Below, piece by piece: positions 1-5,847 of a stretch of DNA of 9,765 nt. The stretch comes from an uncultured Pseudorhodobacter sp. Its GTDB lineage: Bacteria > Pseudomonadota > Alphaproteobacteria > Rhodobacterales > Rhodobacteraceae. Under the pieces are notes generated by a model. It was not told the origin of the DNA and ran no database searches. It was given only the letters and a program-made list of their open reading frames with translations. Each line of letters begins with the position of its first letter. The stretch's first letter is position 1. The DNA lies in NCBI GenBank assembly GCA_945957495.1, contig CAMFLG010000081.1:1-9765 (forward strand). Reading direction: 5' to 3'. The translations under genes and the position numbers were made by a program.

Positions 1-598
1 GGGTATCCCTCAGATCGAACCGCTGACGATTTTCGGGTGCCAGGGTTTCGGGTTGGGCCAAGGCCAAGAGTGCCACGCTGAAACATGCGGCGATCAGCAA
101 GGCAAAAAAGATCGCCCGCCAGTCGAAAAACACCAGCATGGCCGAACCTGCCAGGGGCGCCAGCATGGGAGAGACGGAAAACACCAGCATGATCGCGGCC
201 ATCAACCGGGTGGCTGCGTTGCCGGTGCTCATGTCGCGGATGATGGCGCGGGGCACCACCATCAGGGCGGCCCCACCCAGGCCTTGCACAAAGCGACCCA
301 AGGTCAGCGCGCCCACGGTAGGCGCCAGCGCGCAGATCAGCGCGCCGATGCAGAAGATGGCGATGCCGGCATAAAGCGGCGTCTTGCGTCCGGCCTGATC
401 GGCCCAGGGGCCATAGACCAGTTGCGCCAGACCAAAGGCCACGAAATAGGCGGTGATAGTGCCTTGCATCGCCTGTTGCGATGCGCCCAGACCTTCGGCG
501 ATGGCGGGCATCGCGGGCAGGTACATGTCAATCGCAAAGGGGCCGATGCAGGACATCAGACCAAGCACAAGGGCAGGGCGCGCAATGCTGTGCGTCAT
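1..598 (-). CDS. Bcr/CflA-family MFS multidrug efflux transporter, N-terminal part (3' end cut by window edge)
   Basis: Inner-membrane proton-driven exporter of the drug:H+ antiporter-1 type; the real substrate cannot be read from sequence. The visible 199 residues cover roughly the first six membrane helices. TM1 carries the family-typical AIDMYLPAMPAI stretch (residues 22-33, with Asp24 in the membrane). The loop between TM2 and TM3 has MFS motif A (GPWADQAGRKTPL, 63-75). TM4 has a motif-B-like RFVQGLGGA (102-110), followed by PRAIIRD (116-122). Further hydrophobic segments lie at about 132-156 and 162-181. The ATG at 598-596 is chosen because a GAAAGG Shine-Dalgarno-like site lies at 612-607 and the N-terminus is then a normal short cytoplasmic tail. 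The gene diverges from the TauE/SafE gene at 720. The frame is open to the window edge, so it is truncated only by the window. The family call is firm; the drug specificity is not. Confidence 0.9.
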   Translation of the reverse strand, partial: MTHSIARPALVLGLMSCIGPFAIDMYLPAMPAIAEGLGASQQAMQGTITAYFVAFGLAQLVYGPWADQAGRKTPLYAGIAIFCIGALICALAPTVGALTLGRFVQGLGGAALMVVPRAIIRDMSTGNAATRLMAAIMLVFSVSPMLAPLAGSAMLVFFDWRAIFFALLIAACFSVALLALAQPETLAPENRQRFDLRDT

Positions 599-719
599 GG
601 AAATCGCCTTTCGGGGAATATTGAATTCAAGATTACGGATTTTGCTGCGCCTGCACAAGCCCCGCTCTGGCCTTGGCGGCGCAGGCAGGCTAAGCCTTGG
701 GGAAAGTCCGGAGGATGCC
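599..719. promoter_or_regulatory. Divergent intergenic region with TTGAATTCAA palindrome
   Basis: This 121-bp gap separates the leftward MFS gene from the rightward TauE/SafE gene, so it must hold promoters for both. A perfect 10-nt palindrome, TTGAATTCAA, sits at 621-630 in the only AT-rich stretch (about 618-643). It is a possible operator or promoter core. No regulator gene is visible next to it and I could not fix a -35/-10 pair with confidence. The right edge holds a strong GGAGG ribosome site at 710-714 for the gene starting at 720. Confidence 0.4.
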
Positions 720-1538
720 ATGCCTGATCTTGCGTCGTTGTTGCCCATGGTGGCGCTGCTTTTGGTGATTGGCGGCTTTGCCGGGATTGTGGCAGGGCTG
801 TTGGGGGTGGGCGGCGGCATCGTGCTGGTGCCTGCGTTTTTTTATGCCTTCGAGCATCTGGGCTATGGCGGGCCAAAGCTTATGCAGGTTTGTGTGGCGA
901 CCTCGCTTGCCACGATCATCGTGACCTCGATGCGTTCGGTTCTGTCGCATAACAAGAAGGGTGCGGTGGATTGGCAGATGCTGCGCGACTGGGCGCCCTA
1001 TATCGTGGTCGGGGCGCTGGTGGGCACGCTGGTGGCCATGCAGGTCAAGTCGGCGGTGTTGCAGGTGGTGTTTGGCGTGCTGGCGGGTGTGGCGGGGCTG
1101 TATCTGGCCTTTGGGCGGGCGGAATGGCGGCTGGGGTCTGATTTGCCGGGGCAACCTGCGCGGGGGATCATGGCGACGGGGCTTGCGTTCTTTTCGGCGA
1201 TGATGGGGATTGGCGGCGGCACTTTCGGCGTGCCGCTGATGAGCCTTTACAACGTGGCCATTCACCGCGCCGTGGCGACGGCCGCGGGGATCGGTGTGTT
1301 GATCGCGGTGCCCTCGGTGGTGGGGTTCCTGTTCATGCCGGTTGCGGGCGCGCCGCCCTATACCATTGGCGCGGTGAATATTCCGGCCTTCCTTTTGGTG
1401 ATTGCGATGACGATGATCACCACGCCATATGGGGTGAAGCTGGCCCATGCGATGAATCCCAAGCCGCTGAAACAGGCCTTTGCGGTGTTCATCATTCTGG
1501 TGTCGCTGAACATGCTGCGCAAAGTGGCGGGATGGTAG
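720..1538 (+). CDS. Sulfite exporter TauE/SafE family protein (DUF81 permease)
   Basis: A 272-residue integral membrane protein of the TauE/SafE family. Members export small anions such as sulfite, sulfoacetate or other organosulfur compounds, but many remain uncharacterised. The family's internal duplication is visible: repeat one has GIVAGLLGVGGGIVLVP (22-38), and repeat two has the matching FFSAMMGIGGGTFGVPLM (157-174). Each is followed by an AT-rich-in-Ala/Ser helix (ATSLATIIVTS, 60-70; AVATAAGIGVLIAVPS, 184-199). About eight hydrophobic segments fit the usual topology and length. The frame is open upstream to 453, but the ATG at 720 is the likely start: GGAGG at 710-714 is well spaced and the protein then starts directly before TM1. 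Upstream codons would overlap the divergent MFS gene. The last seven bases overlap the next gene (ATGGTAG), implying co-translation. Exported substrate unknown; the neighbour hints at sulfonate-type chemistry but does not prove it. Confidence 0.88.
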   Translation: MPDLASLLPMVALLLVIGGFAGIVAGLLGVGGGIVLVPAFFYAFEHLGYGGPKLMQVCVATSLATIIVTSMRSVLSHNKKGAVDWQMLRDWAPYIVVGALVGTLVAMQVKSAVLQVVFGVLAGVAGLYLAFGRAEWRLGSDLPGQPARGIMATGLAFFSAMMGIGGGTFGVPLMSLYNVAIHRAVATAAGIGVLIAVPSVVGFLFMPVAGAPPYTIGAVNIPAFLLVIAMTMITTPYGVKLAHAMNPKPLKQAFAVFIILVSLNMLRKVAGW

Positions 1539-2272
1539 GCTGGCGGCAGATCGCGCCGCATCCGGCGATTGCCGCCTGGGCGGCGGCGGCGCGACCCTTG
1601 GCGATTGCGGCGCTGGCCGATACGGACGAGCCGCTGCGCTGTGGCGGCACCTGGGCGGTGGGGCTGGATCTGCTGTCGAATACGCCGGATGGTTCATTGG
1701 GTGGCGTGGCATTTCCCTGGGAGGCCGTGGGTTTGGCGCCGGAGCCCTTGCATCGGGGTCAGGTTTCGACGGTTTACCCGGGCTATCCGCAGCCCTCGGA
1801 TCAGGAAACGGACGCGGCCTGGCGGTTTCGGCTGCGGCGGGATTCGGCGCATCTGGATGGGCTGTTGGCACTGGGGCCAGAAAAGCGGCGGATGGTGAAA
1901 GAGCCGCATGGCTGGATTCTGGGTCTGCCGCTGAACGACTGCAGCGCCGGGGCATCGCCCCTGGTGGTGTGGGAGGGCAGCCACGAGATCATCCGGGCGG
2001 CGTTGATGGAGGCCCTGTCGCCGCATCCAAAGGCGCTGTGGGGTGAGGTGGATGTGACCGAGGCCTATACCGCCGCGCGGGCGCGGGTGTTTGAGACCTG
2101 CCGCAGGGTGGAAGTGCCGGGGCATGTGGGCGGCGCGGTGCTGTTGCACCGGCTGTTGATTCATGGCGTGGCCCCCTGGGCAGAGGGCGCGGTTGCGCCG
2201 CCAGAGGGGCGAATGGTGGCCTATTTCCGGCCGCTGTTGCCATCGGTTGCCGCGTGGTTGCAGGCGGCCTGA
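1532..2272 (+). CDS. Uncharacterised protein, putative PhyH-like 2-oxoglutarate/Fe(II) oxygenase
   Basis: I do not recognise this 246-residue protein by name. The residue layout suggests a double-stranded beta-helix 2OG oxygenase of the phytanoyl-CoA dioxygenase (PhyH) kind. His107-Leu-Asp109 gives an HxD facial-triad start. A VVWEGSHE segment (145-152) resembles the PGSH turn of PhyH proteins. HRLLIHGVAP (206-215) supplies the distal iron ligand His211. Arg227, in GRMVAYFRP (226-234), is placed to bind the 2OG carboxylate. The length is typical for PhyH-type oxygenases, and there is no signal peptide or membrane helix, so it should be cytoplasmic. Its ATG lies within the end of the TauE/SafE gene with a 7-nt overlap and only weak Shine-Dalgarno character (GGCGGG just upstream), which points to translational coupling. 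Substrate unknown. The assignment rests on motif spacing only; it could be a diverged or non-catalytic cupin-like protein. Confidence 0.6.
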   Translation: MVGWRQIAPHPAIAAWAAAARPLAIAALADTDEPLRCGGTWAVGLDLLSNTPDGSLGGVAFPWEAVGLAPEPLHRGQVSTVYPGYPQPSDQETDAAWRFRLRRDSAHLDGLLALGPEKRRMVKEPHGWILGLPLNDCSAGASPLVVWEGSHEIIRAALMEALSPHPKALWGEVDVTEAYTAARARVFETCRRVEVPGHVGGAVLLHRLLIHGVAPWAEGAVAPPEGRMVAYFRPLLPSVAAWLQAA

Positions 2273-2288
2273 GGGTGGCTGGCCGTGC

Positions 2289-2329
2289 CGGGGGCTTTGC
2301 GCCCCCGCGGATTTGCCTTTGGCAAATCC
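2289..2329. repeat. Tandem hairpins in convergent gap; likely intergenic palindromic repeat or bidirectional terminator
   Basis: Two hairpins stand back to back between converging genes. The first is CGGGGGC (2289-2295), loop TTTGC, GCCCCCG (2301-2307), a 7-bp GC stem. The second is GGATTTGCC (2309-2317), loop TTT, GGCAAATCC (2321-2329), a perfect 9-bp stem. A second CCCCCGC at 2332-2338 could compete for the first GGGGG strand. No clear U-run follows on either strand, so this is not a textbook intrinsic terminator. The position between two 3' ends still suggests a role in RNA 3'-end formation. The following GAGTATTTTAGCC (2341-2353) recalls a tail often seen after genes in Rhodobacteraceae, which is from memory. 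Confidence 0.6.
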
Positions 2330-2385
2330 TTCCCCCGCAGAGTATTTTAGCCAATGTGAAGCAAATTTTAGATAAATTGGCGGGA

Positions 2386-2613
2386 TTACGGGTCCAGACG
2401 CGCCTGCCTGCCGCCGCGGCGTTTGGCAAGGCGGGGGGCGCGGGAGGGCAGTTCGGCCATGATGGCGCGGCGTTCCTCTGGCGAATAGCGCGACCATTGC
2501 GCGATTTCGTCAATCGAGCGCAGGCAGCCGACACACAGCCGTTCGGCGGGATGCACCACGCAGATCTTGATGCAGGGCGATGCGACTTCTTCGCGTTTCC
2601 AGACTTCGTCCAT
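2386..2613 (-). CDS. DUF1289 domain small four-cysteine protein
   Basis: A 75-residue protein matching the DUF1289 pattern common in proteobacteria. SPCIKICVV (12-20) gives Cys14 and Cys18. RLCVGCLRSIDEIAQWS (25-41) gives Cys27 and Cys30 in the conserved CxGCxRxxxEIxxW arrangement. ERRAIMAEL (47-55) forms the closing helix, and the tail is basic (RLAKRRGGRQAR). The four cysteines suggest zinc or iron-sulfur binding, but the molecular role of the family is unknown to me. Its ATG shares one base with the ruvX stop codon (TGATG on the minus strand), so it is translated as the last gene of the ccmI-ruvX unit. It stops at TAA 2388-2386, about 55 bp from the hairpin pair that closes the convergent gap. 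Confidence 0.88.
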   Translation of the reverse strand: MDEVWKREEVASPCIKICVVHPAERLCVGCLRSIDEIAQWSRYSPEERRAIMAELPSRAPRLAKRRGGRQARLDP

Positions 2614-3086
2614 CAGGCTCTGCCCATATAGGCCATGCGATCCAAGGCGCCTTGCAGGATATACCCGGCGGCGACCTGATCTATCACCTCTTTGCGACGC
2701 TTGCGCGACATATCCGCCTCGATCAGCGCGCGTTCGGCGGCGACGGTGGAAAGGCGTTCATCCCAGAAGGTGATCGGCAGGGCGGTGAGTTTTTCCAGAT
2801 TGCGGGCGAAGGCGCGGGTGGATTGCACGCGCGGGCCTTCCGATCCGTCCATGTTCAGGGGCAGGCCAAGGATAATGCCTGCGATGGCGCGTTCAGTCAG
2901 GATCGCCAAAAGGGCTGTGGCATCTTCGGTGAACTTCACCCGGCGGATGATGTGGATCGGGGTTGCGACCGTGCGGCTGAGATCCGAGACGGCGATGCCG
3001 ATGGTCTTGTCGCCCAGATCCAGACCGCAGATGGCGCGGCCCTGCGGCAAGGCGGCAAGGAAATCGGGCATGTCGGGCAGGATCAT
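2613..3086 (-). CDS. ruvX: Holliday junction resolvase-like RuvX/YqgF (pre-16S rRNA nuclease)
   Basis: A 157-residue RNase H-fold nuclease of the YqgF family. The E. coli member is needed for maturing the 5' end of 16S rRNA; the older name reflects a predicted Holliday-junction resolvase activity. Motifs in order: CGLDLGDKTIGIAVSD (20-35, catalytic Asp23); IILGLPLNMDGSEGPR (71-86); FWDERLSTVAAERAL (107-121, acidic Asp109/Glu110); IDQVAAGYILQGALD (135-149, Asp136). All the expected acidic residues are present, so it should be active. The start at 3086-3084 overlaps the ccmI stop as ATGA. An open frame continues upstream, but it lies inside ccmI and is only a GC-rich shadow. Normal length for the family, cytoplasmic. 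Placed between ccmI and DUF1289 in one apparent transcript. Confidence 0.93.
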   Translation of the reverse strand: MILPDMPDFLAALPQGRAICGLDLGDKTIGIAVSDLSRTVATPIHIIRRVKFTEDATALLAILTERAIAGIILGLPLNMDGSEGPRVQSTRAFARNLEKLTALPITFWDERLSTVAAERALIEADMSRKRRKEVIDQVAAGYILQGALDRMAYMGRA

Positions 3087-4312
3087 GGCGCAACCCCGGC
3101 GACACCCGCCGCCTCGGCCAGAGTGGCAAGGGCGGTGCTGTCGCCTGCATAGGCGGTGTTGGCGGCATTGAGGGCGGCGCGCGCCTCGTCCATCTTGCCC
3201 AGAACCGACAGGGCGGTGATCAGCTGTGCCCATTCTTCGGGTTCGCCGCCGTCCTGGCCAAGGCGGGTTTGCAGTTGATCGACCATGCCCGCGATCATCG
3301 CCTGCCTGTCCTGTTCCGACATCTCGCCTGCCGCGGCGACATCGCTGGCGCTGGGGCCTTTCAGCCCGGCCATCGGGGCCATCGGGGCGGGGAGCTGATA
3401 TCTGATCCCGGCGGCCTCGGCCAATTGCGGCAGGTTGGCGCGGATCGGTTCCATCCATGGCGCGGTTTCGGGGCCTTCGCGCAGCAACGGCTCCCACAGG
3501 GCAAAGGTGCGGTCGGGGCGCTGGTTCTGGGCGAACATCAGGCCGGTGTAATAGCGCGCCAAGGGGTTGGTGGGATCGCCTTGCAGCGTGGCGATCAGCT
3601 GTTGTTCCGCCTCGGGCGAGACATAGCCCCCGGCGGCCATGATCTGCATTTGCGCCAGTTGCAGGTGATCGGCCGGGGTGGCCTGCGTGCCCTTGAGTGC
3701 AACCAGATGCTCCATCGCCTTGCGGGCGGCTTTGAAATTGCCAAGCTTCGCCTCGTTCTTGGCCAAAAGCGCCAACCCGGTCTGATCATCCGGGCGCGCG
3801 GCGATGGCGGCGCGCAGTTTCGTCATCAGGTCGAGAAATTCGGCATCAACATCGGTGGCGGGGGTTTCGACCGCCTGCGCCTCGGCTGTGGCCTGATCGG
3901 GGCGGTGGAGGTAATCCTGTTCGGCCAACGCCATCCGCTTTTTGATCGGCAGATCGGGGTAATTCGGCGCACCCAGCCAGAGATAGCCCAGAACGGCGGC
4001 AAAGATAGCGGCGAGGATCGCCAAGGCGGCGACGGGGCGGTTGCTGTCAGGCGCGGCGGTGGGGGCGGCGCGCAGGGCGCGGTCGGCATCCAGCAGGCGG
4101 CGGGAGACTTCGGTTTTCAGCCGCTCTGCCTCTGCCGGGGTCAGCACGCCACGGGTAAGATCGCGGTCCACTTCGGCCAACTGGTCGCGGTAGACTTTCA
4201 GCGCGGCTGCATCATCGCCCGCCTTCGGCCCCTTGGTCAGGGCGCGCACCAAGAGCAGCGTCACCGCCAGCGTGAGCGCGAAGGTTACAGCCCAAAAGCC
4301 CCAGTTCAACAT
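3083..4312 (-). CDS. ccmI: C-type cytochrome biogenesis protein CcmI (CycH)
   Basis: A 409-residue membrane-anchored chaperone for apocytochrome c in the Ccm (system I) pathway. It presents the apoprotein to the haem-ligation complex CcmF/H. TM1 spans about 5-23. A cytoplasmic loop carries the CcmI signature YRDQLAEVDRDLTRG (41-55), with a leucine-zipper-like helix continuing to RRLLDADRAL (71-80). TM2 spans about 93-113 and is followed by GAPNYPDLP (114-122), typical of the family. The remaining periplasmic part is rich in Ala/Leu helices that read as TPR repeats (about 170-300), with a further helical C-terminal section. I chose ATG 4312 rather than upstream in-frame ATGs (4324, 4411) because AGGCGG lies just upstream and the protein then begins at TM1. 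No ccmF, ccmG or ccmH is in the window. Stop and ruvX start overlap by ATGA. Confidence 0.9.
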   Translation of the reverse strand: MLNWGFWAVTFALTLAVTLLLVRALTKGPKAGDDAAALKVYRDQLAEVDRDLTRGVLTPAEAERLKTEVSRRLLDADRALRAAPTAAPDSNRPVAALAILAAIFAAVLGYLWLGAPNYPDLPIKKRMALAEQDYLHRPDQATAEAQAVETPATDVDAEFLDLMTKLRAAIAARPDDQTGLALLAKNEAKLGNFKAARKAMEHLVALKGTQATPADHLQLAQMQIMAAGGYVSPEAEQQLIATLQGDPTNPLARYYTGLMFAQNQRPDRTFALWEPLLREGPETAPWMEPIRANLPQLAEAAGIRYQLPAPMAPMAGLKGPSASDVAAAGEMSEQDRQAMIAGMVDQLQTRLGQDGGEPEEWAQLITALSVLGKMDEARAALNAANTAYAGDSTALATLAEAAGVAGVAP

Positions 4313-4492
4313 TGTCCGCCTCATCCGATTTGTGCCCCGATGTAGGCGCTTTGGGCCGGATGCAAAAGGGCAGAGTGCAGCGATGCGGGCAATCGCGCCG
4401 TCATGTCGCAATTTTCCCGATTGTGCCGCTGGCAGGGAGGGCTAAAACCCCGGTGCAGGCGCATAAGCAGCACAAAGCTAAGAGGGCAGCCC
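4313..4492. promoter_or_regulatory. Divergent promoter region between ccmI and the sox operon
   Basis: This 180-bp non-coding gap must drive ccmI leftward and soxB rightward. Rightward, a weak sigma70-like pair can be proposed: TTGTGC (4421-4426), a 16-nt spacer, then TAAAAC (4443-4448), about 45 bp before the soxB start. It matches the consensus at 3/6 and 4/6 positions only. AGAGGG at 4481-4486 is a well-spaced ribosome site for the soxB ATG at 4493. On the minus strand, AGGCGG at about 4321-4316 serves ccmI. I see no riboswitch or clear operator. Frames remain open across part of the region, but no family match is visible in them. Confidence 0.4.
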
Positions 4493-5740
4493 ATGACACG
4501 CTATTCGGTATTCGCCATCGCAAAGCAGGCGTTGAACTATCATCTGGGCTGGGAACGGGCCTGGGCCTCGCCCGCGCCGAAAGCGCAGTATGATGCGATC
4601 ATCGTGGGGGCTGGCGGGCACGGGTTGGCCACGGCCTATTACCTGGGCAAGAACCACGGCATTACCAATGTGGCGATCATCGAAAAGGGCTGGCTGGGCG
4701 GCGGCAACACCGGGCGCAACACCACCATTATCCGGTCGAACTATCTGCAGGATTCCTCGGCTGCGATCTATGAAAAGGCGCGCAGCCTGTATGAGACGAT
4801 GAGCCAGGATCTGAACTATAACGTCATGTTCAGCCCGCGCGGGTTGTTGATGCTGGCGCAGACGCATCACGAGATTCGCGGCTATCAGCGCACGGCGCAT
4901 GCCAATGCGCTGCAAGGGGTCAAGACGGAATGGATCGAACCGGCCAAGGTAAAGGAACTGGTGCCGATCATCAACATCGACGGGCCGCGCTATCCGGTGC
5001 TGGGGGCGCTGTATCAGGCGCGGGGCGGCACCGCGCGGCATGATGCGGTGGCCTGGGGCTATGCGCGGGCCTGCTCTGCCATGGGCATGGACATCATCCA
5101 GCAATGCGAAGTCACCGGCGTGCGGTCTGAGGGCGGTATGGTGAAGGGGGTCGAGACGACCAAGGGCTTCATCGGTTGCAAGAAGATGGGCATCGTGGTG
5201 GCGGGCCATTCGGGTCAGGTGGCCGATATGGCGGGCTTCCGCCTGCCGGTAGAGGCGGTGGCGTTGCAGGCGATGGTTTCAGAGCCGATCAAGCCCTGCA
5301 TGGATGTGGTGGTGATGGCCAACACCGTGCATGGCTATATGAGCCAGTCCGACAAGGGCGAGATGGTGATTGGCGGCGGCACCGACGGGTTCAACAACTT
5401 TACCCAGCGTGGGAGTTTCCACCATATCGAGGAAACCTTGCGGGCGCTGATTGAGACGTTCCCGATGATTTCCCGGCTGAAAATGCTGCGGCAATGGGGC
5501 GGGATTGTCGATATGACCGGGGACCGTTCGCCGATCATCTCGAAAACACCGTTGGGGAATTGCTTCATCAACTGCGGCTGGGGTACGGGCGGGTTCAAGG
5601 CGATCCCCGGGTCGGGCTGGGCGATGGCGGAACTGATGGCCAAGGGTGAGCCGGGGCCATTGGCCGAGGCGTTCAATATGTGGCGCTTCAAGGAAGGCCA
5701 GTTCATTGATGAAAGCGTCGCGGCTGGGGTGGCGCATTGA
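4493..5740 (+). CDS. soxB: Sarcosine oxidase beta subunit (heterotetrameric)
   Basis: The 415-residue flavoprotein subunit that oxidises sarcosine in the alpha-beta-gamma-delta enzyme. It holds the non-covalent FAD at the amine-oxidising site and, with alpha, the covalent FMN that reduces O2 to H2O2. The N-terminus MTRYSVF...GWERAW (1-24) is typical of SoxB. The Rossmann dinucleotide motif is DAIIVGAGGHGLATAYYL (34-51), ending at the ribose-binding IIEKGWLGGGNTGRN (62-76). GGTARHDAVAWGYARA (178-193) contains His183, which I take as the probable flavinylated histidine, although my memory of its number in characterised homologues is not exact. C-terminal CGWGTGGFKAIPGSG (361-375) is the conserved flavin-contact loop of this DAO-type fold. 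Start ATG 4493 is supported by AGAGGG and by the family N-terminus; an open frame continues 30 codons upstream without similarity. First gene of soxBDAG. Confidence 0.95.
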   Translation: MTRYSVFAIAKQALNYHLGWERAWASPAPKAQYDAIIVGAGGHGLATAYYLGKNHGITNVAIIEKGWLGGGNTGRNTTIIRSNYLQDSSAAIYEKARSLYETMSQDLNYNVMFSPRGLLMLAQTHHEIRGYQRTAHANALQGVKTEWIEPAKVKELVPIINIDGPRYPVLGALYQARGGTARHDAVAWGYARACSAMGMDIIQQCEVTGVRSEGGMVKGVETTKGFIGCKKMGIVVAGHSGQVADMAGFRLPVEAVALQAMVSEPIKPCMDVVVMANTVHGYMSQSDKGEMVIGGGTDGFNNFTQRGSFHHIEETLRALIETFPMISRLKMLRQWGGIVDMTGDRSPIISKTPLGNCFINCGWGTGGFKAIPGSGWAMAELMAKGEPGPLAEAFNMWRFKEGQFIDESVAAGVAH

Positions 5741-5847
5741 TGACTGATCTGGCTGAAACGCAAATTTCTTTAAAGAAATTTGCAGAAGTTTTCGAAAACT
5801 TTTGCGGTGGGACCGCGGAAACGGAGCGCAACCATGCTCATCCTTGA
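5740..5847 (+). CDS. Small ORF bridging soxB and soxD (possible translational-coupling peptide)
   Basis: A 35-codon reading frame begins with ATG at 5740, sharing the last base of the soxB stop (TGATG). It runs through both palindromes and ends at TGA 5845-5847, 14 nt inside soxD in a different frame. The peptide starts MTDLAETQISLKKF and ends ETERNHAHP. It is hydrophilic in its ends with a lysine/phenylalanine-rich middle encoded by the repeat DNA. It resembles no family I know. GGGGTGG at about 5725-5731 could act as a weak ribosome site. A role in carrying ribosomes from soxB to soxD is an inference. It may equally be a chance frame in a short AT-rich stretch. Confidence 0.3.
   Translation: MTDLAETQISLKKFAEVFENFCGGTAETERNHAHP
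5760..5805. repeat. Two consecutive palindromes in the soxB-soxD gap
   Basis: The first is a perfect 24-nt palindrome at 5760-5783, with half-site GCAAATTTCTTT followed by its exact reverse complement. The second spans 5782-5805 and shares the GC dinucleotide with the first. Its core AAGTTTTC/GAAAACTT (5786-5801) is perfect, flanked by one G-T mismatch and then GCA/TGC pairing. The block is sharply AT-rich in a GC-rich operon. As RNA it would form two stem-loops between soxB and soxD. No U-run terminator signature follows. It fits an intergenic palindromic repeat, an mRNA-stability element, or an attenuator. Confidence 0.7.
5821..5828 (+). promoter_or_regulatory. soxD ribosome binding site
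   Basis: ACGGAGCG contains GGAG at 5823-5826, 7 nt before ATG 5834. It selects that ATG over the in-frame TTG at 5780, which lies inside the palindrome block and would add 18 residues that homologues lack as far as I recall. The SoxD cysteine motif begins at residue 6 from ATG 5834, as expected for the family. Confidence 0.7.

Noticed and set aside
453..719. An N-terminal extension of the TauE/SafE protein to an upstream ATG
   Set aside because: It would overlap the start of the divergent MFS gene and add a non-membrane stretch. ATG 720 has GGAGG at proper spacing and begins right before TM1.
53..727. A 224-codon plus-strand frame opposite the MFS gene
   Set aside because: The minus-strand frame gives a clear Bcr/CflA transporter with motifs A and B. 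The plus-strand product is low-complexity Gly/His/Gln/Arg.
3087..3497. An N-terminal extension of RuvX by more than 130 residues
   Set aside because: The added sequence is a frame shadow of ccmI. ATG 3086 gives the usual RuvX length and the ATGA overlap.
3269..4345. A 358-codon plus-strand frame opposite ccmI
   Set aside because: Gly/Arg/Gln-rich with no recognisable domain. ccmI on the minus strand has two TM helices and the family signature.
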